Assembly: GCA_016194705.1 (NCBI GenBank)
Contig: JACQAZ010000041.1
Span: 62,001-126,000 of the forward strand
Length of the DNA stretch: 64,000 nucleotides
Direction of reading: 5' to 3'
Source: Elusimicrobiota bacterium
GTDB taxonomy: Bacteria > Elusimicrobiota > Elusimicrobia > UBA1565 > UBA9628
Below the pieces are notes generated by a model that had not been told where the DNA came from, ran no database searches, and worked only from the letters and a program-made list of their open reading frames with translations. Below are positions 60,211 to 64,000 of the stretch, in pieces. How positions within the stretch are numbered: position 1 is the stretch's first letter; every line of letters starts with the position of its first letter. The translations under genes were made by a program, and so were the position numbers.

Positions 60211-62334
60211 ATGAGGCACTTATCCTCGACGGCGGGGCTCGCGCTGGCGGTGTGCGCCCTCATCTGCGCTTCGGCGGCGGCGGGACCCCCCGAGGTCGCC
60301 GTGGATTCGCAGGCCGTCAGAGCCTACATCACCCTCAACAGCGCCTTCATCGACCTCAATACCGACTTGAGCCGGCCCGCCACGGCGGAGGTCGAGCTGG
60401 GCCGCGAGCTCTTCTTCGATCCGAGGCTGTCGGGCAACAAAGCCATGAGCTGCGCGACCTGCCACAACCCCGCCTTGGCCTGGGCCGACGGGCTGCCCCG
60501 CGCGCGGGGACTCAATCACCAGGAGCTCTCCCGGAACACGCCGTCTCTTTTCAACGTCTTTCGCAACATCGCCAAGCCCTTCGCCTGGGACGGGAAGGCG
60601 AAGACCATGGAGGACTCGGTCCTGACCGCTTTGGAGAGCCGGCTCGAGATGAGCCGTGATCCCAAGCAGCTGATCGTGGAGCTCAACCGCATCCCCGGCT
60701 ACGTCGAGCGGTTCTCCTCGGTCTACGGGATGGCGGGGATCACGCGCGAAAATATCGCGGCGGCCATCGTCGCGTTCGTCAAGGCGGAGATCAGGCCCGG
60801 CCCGACGAGATTCGACGAGTTCGGCCGGGACCGCGGCGCCCTGACCGAGTCCGAGCGCGGAGGGCTCAAGCTCTTCGTCGGCAAGGCGCGCTGCCAGCTG
60901 TGCCACACGGGCATTTTCTTCTCGGACGACTTCTTCCACAACGTCGGGCTCAACCCGACGCCGGGCGTCGTCGACCCGGGCCGCTACGGCGTCGTCCCGC
61001 AGAGGGAATTCTGGAGGTCGTTCCGCACTCCTCCCCTGCGCAACGTCTCGCTCACGGCGCCCTACATGCACGACGGCAGCCTCAAGACCCTGCGCGATGT
61101 CGTCGAGTTCTACGACCGCGGCGGCGACTTCGCCGAGAACCGGGATCCTCAGATCAAGCCCCTGAGCCTCACGCCCAAGGAGAAGGACGACCTCGTCGCC
61201 TTTCTCAACGCGCTGACCGCCCCGCAGAGGCCGGTGACTTTGCCCGTGCTTCCGCTGGAGGAGGGGCCGCAGAGCTTGGCGCAAGCCCGGGACTGGAGCC
61301 GGGAGCGGCTGCGCCGGATCGAGTTCGACTTGAAGAAGCGCGATCTGACCGGCGTTTACGCCAACGCGACGGCGGTCTTCGAGTACGCGGGCGCGGCGCA
61401 GCGCCTGCCGCAAGAGCCTGGGCCGGACGGGCGGCCGACGGCGGGATGCTTCTCGGAGGTCGAGAAGAAGGCTTGGGAGCTCGCCCATCTGGCCGAGACC
61501 TCCGCCGCCGCGGCGGACCTCGAGAAGGCCTCGCGCAGGCTCACGGCCGCCGCCGAAGGCTGCCCGGCGCGGGCCGCCGCGGACCCGGCGGCGGTCTCCG
61601 GCGGGAAGCTCGCCGCCTCGTGCGCCGCCTCCTTCTCCGTCGAGGACTTCGTAAAGGATTTTGAGACCCGGTCCTACGCGAGGGACGAGGTGGAGCGAAT
61701 CGAGAAGAACGTCCCCTACCACCTTCTCTTCTACTACGAGTACAAGACGATCCTCGCCGAGAACGCGGAGGGCTGCGACCGCCTCAAGCCGTTCACGAAG
61801 CTCTACGCAGGCAACGCCCTGCCCTCCGACAAGGTGTGCCGCGAAAAATTCCACGAGGACATGCTGGCGCGCGACCTGATCACCAACAGCCCGAGGTTCA
61901 CCGAGGACTGCAAGCTCTCCCTGCGCTCCTCCTACGAGGCCATGAGCGAGGAAAACGCCGCGGCCGCCTGCCGCATCATGGCCCAGCACAAGTCCGAGCC
62001 CGAGGTCGCGTGCTCGAAGCTCGTGCCCGTCTACCTGAGCGATCTCAAGCAGGACTCCTGCGTGAACATCTTCAAGAGGCTCTTCCCGCGCAAGGGCGAC
62101 CCCGCCCTGTGCCGCTATCTCGAAGGCAGCCCGAGCGACTGGATGGGGCGCTGCCTCGGCCTGGTCGCCTTCAACAACGCCTTCTGGTCTAAGGACATCA
62201 AACTCTGCGGCGACCACGAGCTCTGCTACGCCTTCATGGGCGACAAGGCCCGCAGCCTGGGCCCGCGCGCCGAGAGGCTCAAGGCCGCGGTCTGCGGCTT
62301 GCCCCCGGACGCCGCCTCCGGGGGCCGGCGCTGA
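60211..62334 (+). CDS. Di-haem cytochrome c peroxidase/MauG-family protein with Cys-rich C-terminal domain
   Basis: 707 aa. Signal peptide (to about ASAAAG). Haem c sites CATCH (81-85) and CQLCH (228-232); APYMHDGS gives Met286 at the axial position of bacterial peroxidases (MauG has Tyr there). The enzyme part ends near 360. The remaining 350 residues are a Cys-rich domain with spaced single cysteines (ACRIMAQHKSEPEVACSKL, CVNIFKRLF, LCRYLEG, KLCGDHELC) like the neighbouring protein. Periplasmic. Either detoxifies peroxide or, like MauG, oxidises a protein or peptide partner. ATG 60211 follows its own promoter. Confidence 0.82.
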   Translation: MRHLSSTAGLALAVCALICASAAAGPPEVAVDSQAVRAYITLNSAFIDLNTDLSRPATAEVELGRELFFDPRLSGNKAMSCATCHNPALAWADGLPRARGLNHQELSRNTPSLFNVFRNIAKPFAWDGKAKTMEDSVLTALESRLEMSRDPKQLIVELNRIPGYVERFSSVYGMAGITRENIAAAIVAFVKAEIRPGPTRFDEFGRDRGALTESERGGLKLFVGKARCQLCHTGIFFSDDFFHNVGLNPTPGVVDPGRYGVVPQREFWRSFRTPPLRNVSLTAPYMHDGSLKTLRDVVEFYDRGGDFAENRDPQIKPLSLTPKEKDDLVAFLNALTAPQRPVTLPVLPLEEGPQSLAQARDWSRERLRRIEFDLKKRDLTGVYANATAVFEYAGAAQRLPQEPGPDGRPTAGCFSEVEKKAWELAHLAETSAAAADLEKASRRLTAAAEGCPARAAADPAAVSGGKLAASCAASFSVEDFVKDFETRSYARDEVERIEKNVPYHLLFYYEYKTILAENAEGCDRLKPFTKLYAGNALPSDKVCREKFHEDMLARDLITNSPRFTEDCKLSLRSSYEAMSEENAAAACRIMAQHKSEPEVACSKLVPVYLSDLKQDSCVNIFKRLFPRKGDPALCRYLEGSPSDWMGRCLGLVAFNNAFWSKDIKLCGDHELCYAFMGDKARSLGPRAERLKAAVCGLPPDAASGGRR

Positions 62335-64000
62335 TCAGCGGGCGCGGCCCGCGAGGCGCTCGATGCTCTTCTCGAGCGCCGAGAGGATTTCCTCGCGCCG
62401 CGCGAAGTCGGCGCTCATGAAGCCCTCCGCCGACCCCTCCGAATCCCGGGCCCGGCCGAGCTTGCCCCGCGCGTCGCGCAGGACCGCGGAGACTTTGCCG
62501 GGCAGGTCGGCGCGCGAGAAGAACGCGCAGGCGTTGCGGCGGAGCTCGCCCTCGTAGCCCTGGCAGGTCCTCGCACCCCCGCCCATCAGAACGGCGCAGT
62601 AGCGCGACGCTCCGCAGAGCGCCGGGTCGCGGCCGCGCACGGCCTTGGCGAAGGCCGCGTAGCCCAGGCAGCGCTCGTGGACCATCGCGTCCGGCAGCTC
62701 AGGGCAGACCGTTTCGTCTCCCGTCACGAACCGCAGCATCTTCGGGCAGGTCTTGGCGATGGACGCGTTGTCGAAAAAGGGCGAGAGCGCCCCGCAGGTC
62801 GTGGTCGTGCTGCCCGAAAACCCGGCGACGATCGCGCACGAGCGCTCGAGAGAGTCCAGCTTGAAGTCGCGGTCTCCGATCACGTTCCGGGTGACGCAGA
62901 GGCTCGCCGTCTGCGAGCTGCGCGTGACCATGGCCTTGGCGATGGCCGCCTCGTAGTAGAGCGTCTCGCACAGGAGCTCGAGGGTGATCGCGGGAACGCC
63001 CTCCTCGCGCGTGATGAAGCCGCGCAGCGCCTTGAGCTCGCCGCAGGACTGCGCGCCGCCCTGCGCGTAGGCGCGGCAGAGGGAATAGCGCTCCAGGTCC
63101 GGCTCGACGGCCGCGGACAACTCGTCGGCGAGAGCGCCGTTGAACCCGTTCTTGTAATCCTGGAGCAGGGCTTCGAAAGAGAGGGAGGACTCGCAGGGCT
63201 TGCCCGCGGAGAGGCGGCCGACGAAGGCTTGAGCCGCGAGGATGCGCTCGTCGACTTGGCGCACGAGCGCGGCGTCGAGGGCCGCCGGGCCTCCGCAGCG
63301 GCCGCGGCCTTCGAGCCGGCAGGCGAGCATCCGCGCTTTTTGCGCGTACGGGGCGCAGGCTTGGGGCCCGGCGCCCATCGCCGCGCGGCAAAGGGCCGAG
63401 TCGCCGCACCGGGCCGGCTCCCGCAGGAGGGAGGCGGTCCGAAACGCGGCGTTGGCCTCGCAGACCTCCTGCGCCGTGGGCTCGCCTCCCAGGTCCTTGC
63501 ACAGGTCCGCGTCGCCGGCTAAGAGCCGCATCTCCTTCGGGCATAGCTCGAAAGACGAGCGGCGCGCGAAGTACGGCTCGAGCATGCGGCAGGCCGTCTC
63601 GGGGTCCGTCGACGGCTCCGACATGACCGCGCAGGCCTCATCGACGGTTCCCGCGCGGAAGTTCGCGTGGCCCATCTCCTCGTGCCCGCGGCAGGCCTCC
63701 CGCATCCCGGGACCGTCCCCGGCGGATTTGGCCCGGCTGAAGGAAAGGTCGTAATAATCCGAAAGGCAGAGGAAGTCGTAGGCTTGGGGCCTCGCAAGAG
63801 ATTTCTTCTCCGCCTTGCCGTACTCGAGCCGGATCGGAAAGGCCTTGAGCCGCCCGCAGAGTCCGGATTGGCCGGATGCGTAGGCGAGGCAGGCGCTGTC
63901 AAGCTCGGCCAATCCCATCAGACGGGCGTCGGGGGTTTTTACGGAGGAGAGAATTCCCAGGAGCGCGTCGGCGCTGTCAGCGCTCGCGGCGGCCCGCGCT
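62335..64000 (-). CDS. Cys-rich repeat protein, partial at the window edge
   Basis: At least 555 codons, open to the right edge, so the N-terminus (and any signal peptide) is missing; the internal ATG at 63918 is not the start. More than 30 cysteines in recurring patterns such as ACAVMSEPSTDPETACRML, ELCPKEM, DLCKDL, LCRAAMG, which mirror the C-terminal domain of the di-haem protein it abuts tail to tail (stop codons adjacent). Probably exported and disulfide-bonded. Family not recognised. Confidence 0.65.
   Translation of the reverse strand, partial: ARAAASADSADALLGILSSVKTPDARLMGLAELDSACLAYASGQSGLCGRLKAFPIRLEYGKAEKKSLARPQAYDFLCLSDYYDLSFSRAKSAGDGPGMREACRGHEEMGHANFRAGTVDEACAVMSEPSTDPETACRMLEPYFARRSSFELCPKEMRLLAGDADLCKDLGGEPTAQEVCEANAAFRTASLLREPARCGDSALCRAAMGAGPQACAPYAQKARMLACRLEGRGRCGGPAALDAALVRQVDERILAAQAFVGRLSAGKPCESSLSFEALLQDYKNGFNGALADELSAAVEPDLERYSLCRAYAQGGAQSCGELKALRGFITREEGVPAITLELLCETLYYEAAIAKAMVTRSSQTASLCVTRNVIGDRDFKLDSLERSCAIVAGFSGSTTTTCGALSPFFDNASIAKTCPKMLRFVTGDETVCPELPDAMVHERCLGYAAFAKAVRGRDPALCGASRYCAVLMGGGARTCQGYEGELRRNACAFFSRADLPGKVSAVLRDARGKLGRARDSEGSAEGFMSADFARREEILSALEKSIERLAGRAR

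Overview
The window is GC-rich, coding-dense bacterial DNA with no gap over 200 bp between genes. It most likely comes from an Elusimicrobiota (Elusimicrobia) chromosome. Pointers are two tandem genes whose products open with a hydrophobic segment followed by TTYYPAPSGVY (an arrangement I associate with that phylum), the wealth of Trp/Arg-rich TPR proteins, and the mix of radical SAM and Cys-rich secreted proteins. No rRNA, tRNA, CRISPR array or insertion sequence was seen.

Layout. (1) 1-12.7 kb is ordinary metabolism, mostly on the minus strand: the start of EttA, two CoA-transferase subunits, two secreted proteins (one a putative zinc peptidase), and an operon with two class III aminotransferases, a 1-pyrroline-5-carboxylate dehydrogenase and a TMTC-like membrane TPR protein. 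On the plus strand follow a membrane protein of unknown role and a truncated cysteinyl-tRNA synthetase relative. (2) 12.7-15 kb holds the tandem TTYYPAPSGVY genes behind a near-perfect sigma70 promoter. (3) 15-55.7 kb is a very large co-directional locus that reads as an expanded His-Xaa-Ser (Hxs) RiPP system. One precursor (26548-27012) carries 21 His-Gly-Ser units and a Cys-rich tail. Around it are eleven radical SAM domains with intact CxxxCxxC, one HxsB-like protein that has lost the cluster motif, four HxsD-like small proteins in two types, a SufS-like cysteine desulfurase, two flavin-dependent halogenase-like proteins that end in a PqqD/RRE-like domain, and about 18 kb of TPR coding sequence. 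Most neighbouring genes overlap by 4 to 30 bp (ATGA/GTGA/TTGA), so the locus looks translationally coupled. (4) 55.7-64 kb has a DUF2723-type membrane protein, two tetrapyrrole-methylase-fold proteins (one fused to TPRs; the fold also includes borosin peptide N-methyltransferases), a secreted protein, a di-haem cytochrome c peroxidase/MauG-family protein with a Cys-rich extension, and a second Cys-rich protein running off the edge.

Working model (inference): HxsB/HxsD pairs and the other radical SAM proteins modify the His-Gly-Ser repeat and Cys tail of the single precursor. The halogenase-like and methylase-like proteins may add further modifications, TPR proteins and fused TPR domains may act as docking scaffolds, and the exported di-haem protein may act outside the cytoplasm.

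A second theme is regulatory. At ten genes a -10-like hexamer lies exactly 6 nt before the start codon, which predicts leaderless mRNAs. Genes inside operons mostly carry Shine-Dalgarno sequences or overlap their upstream neighbour.
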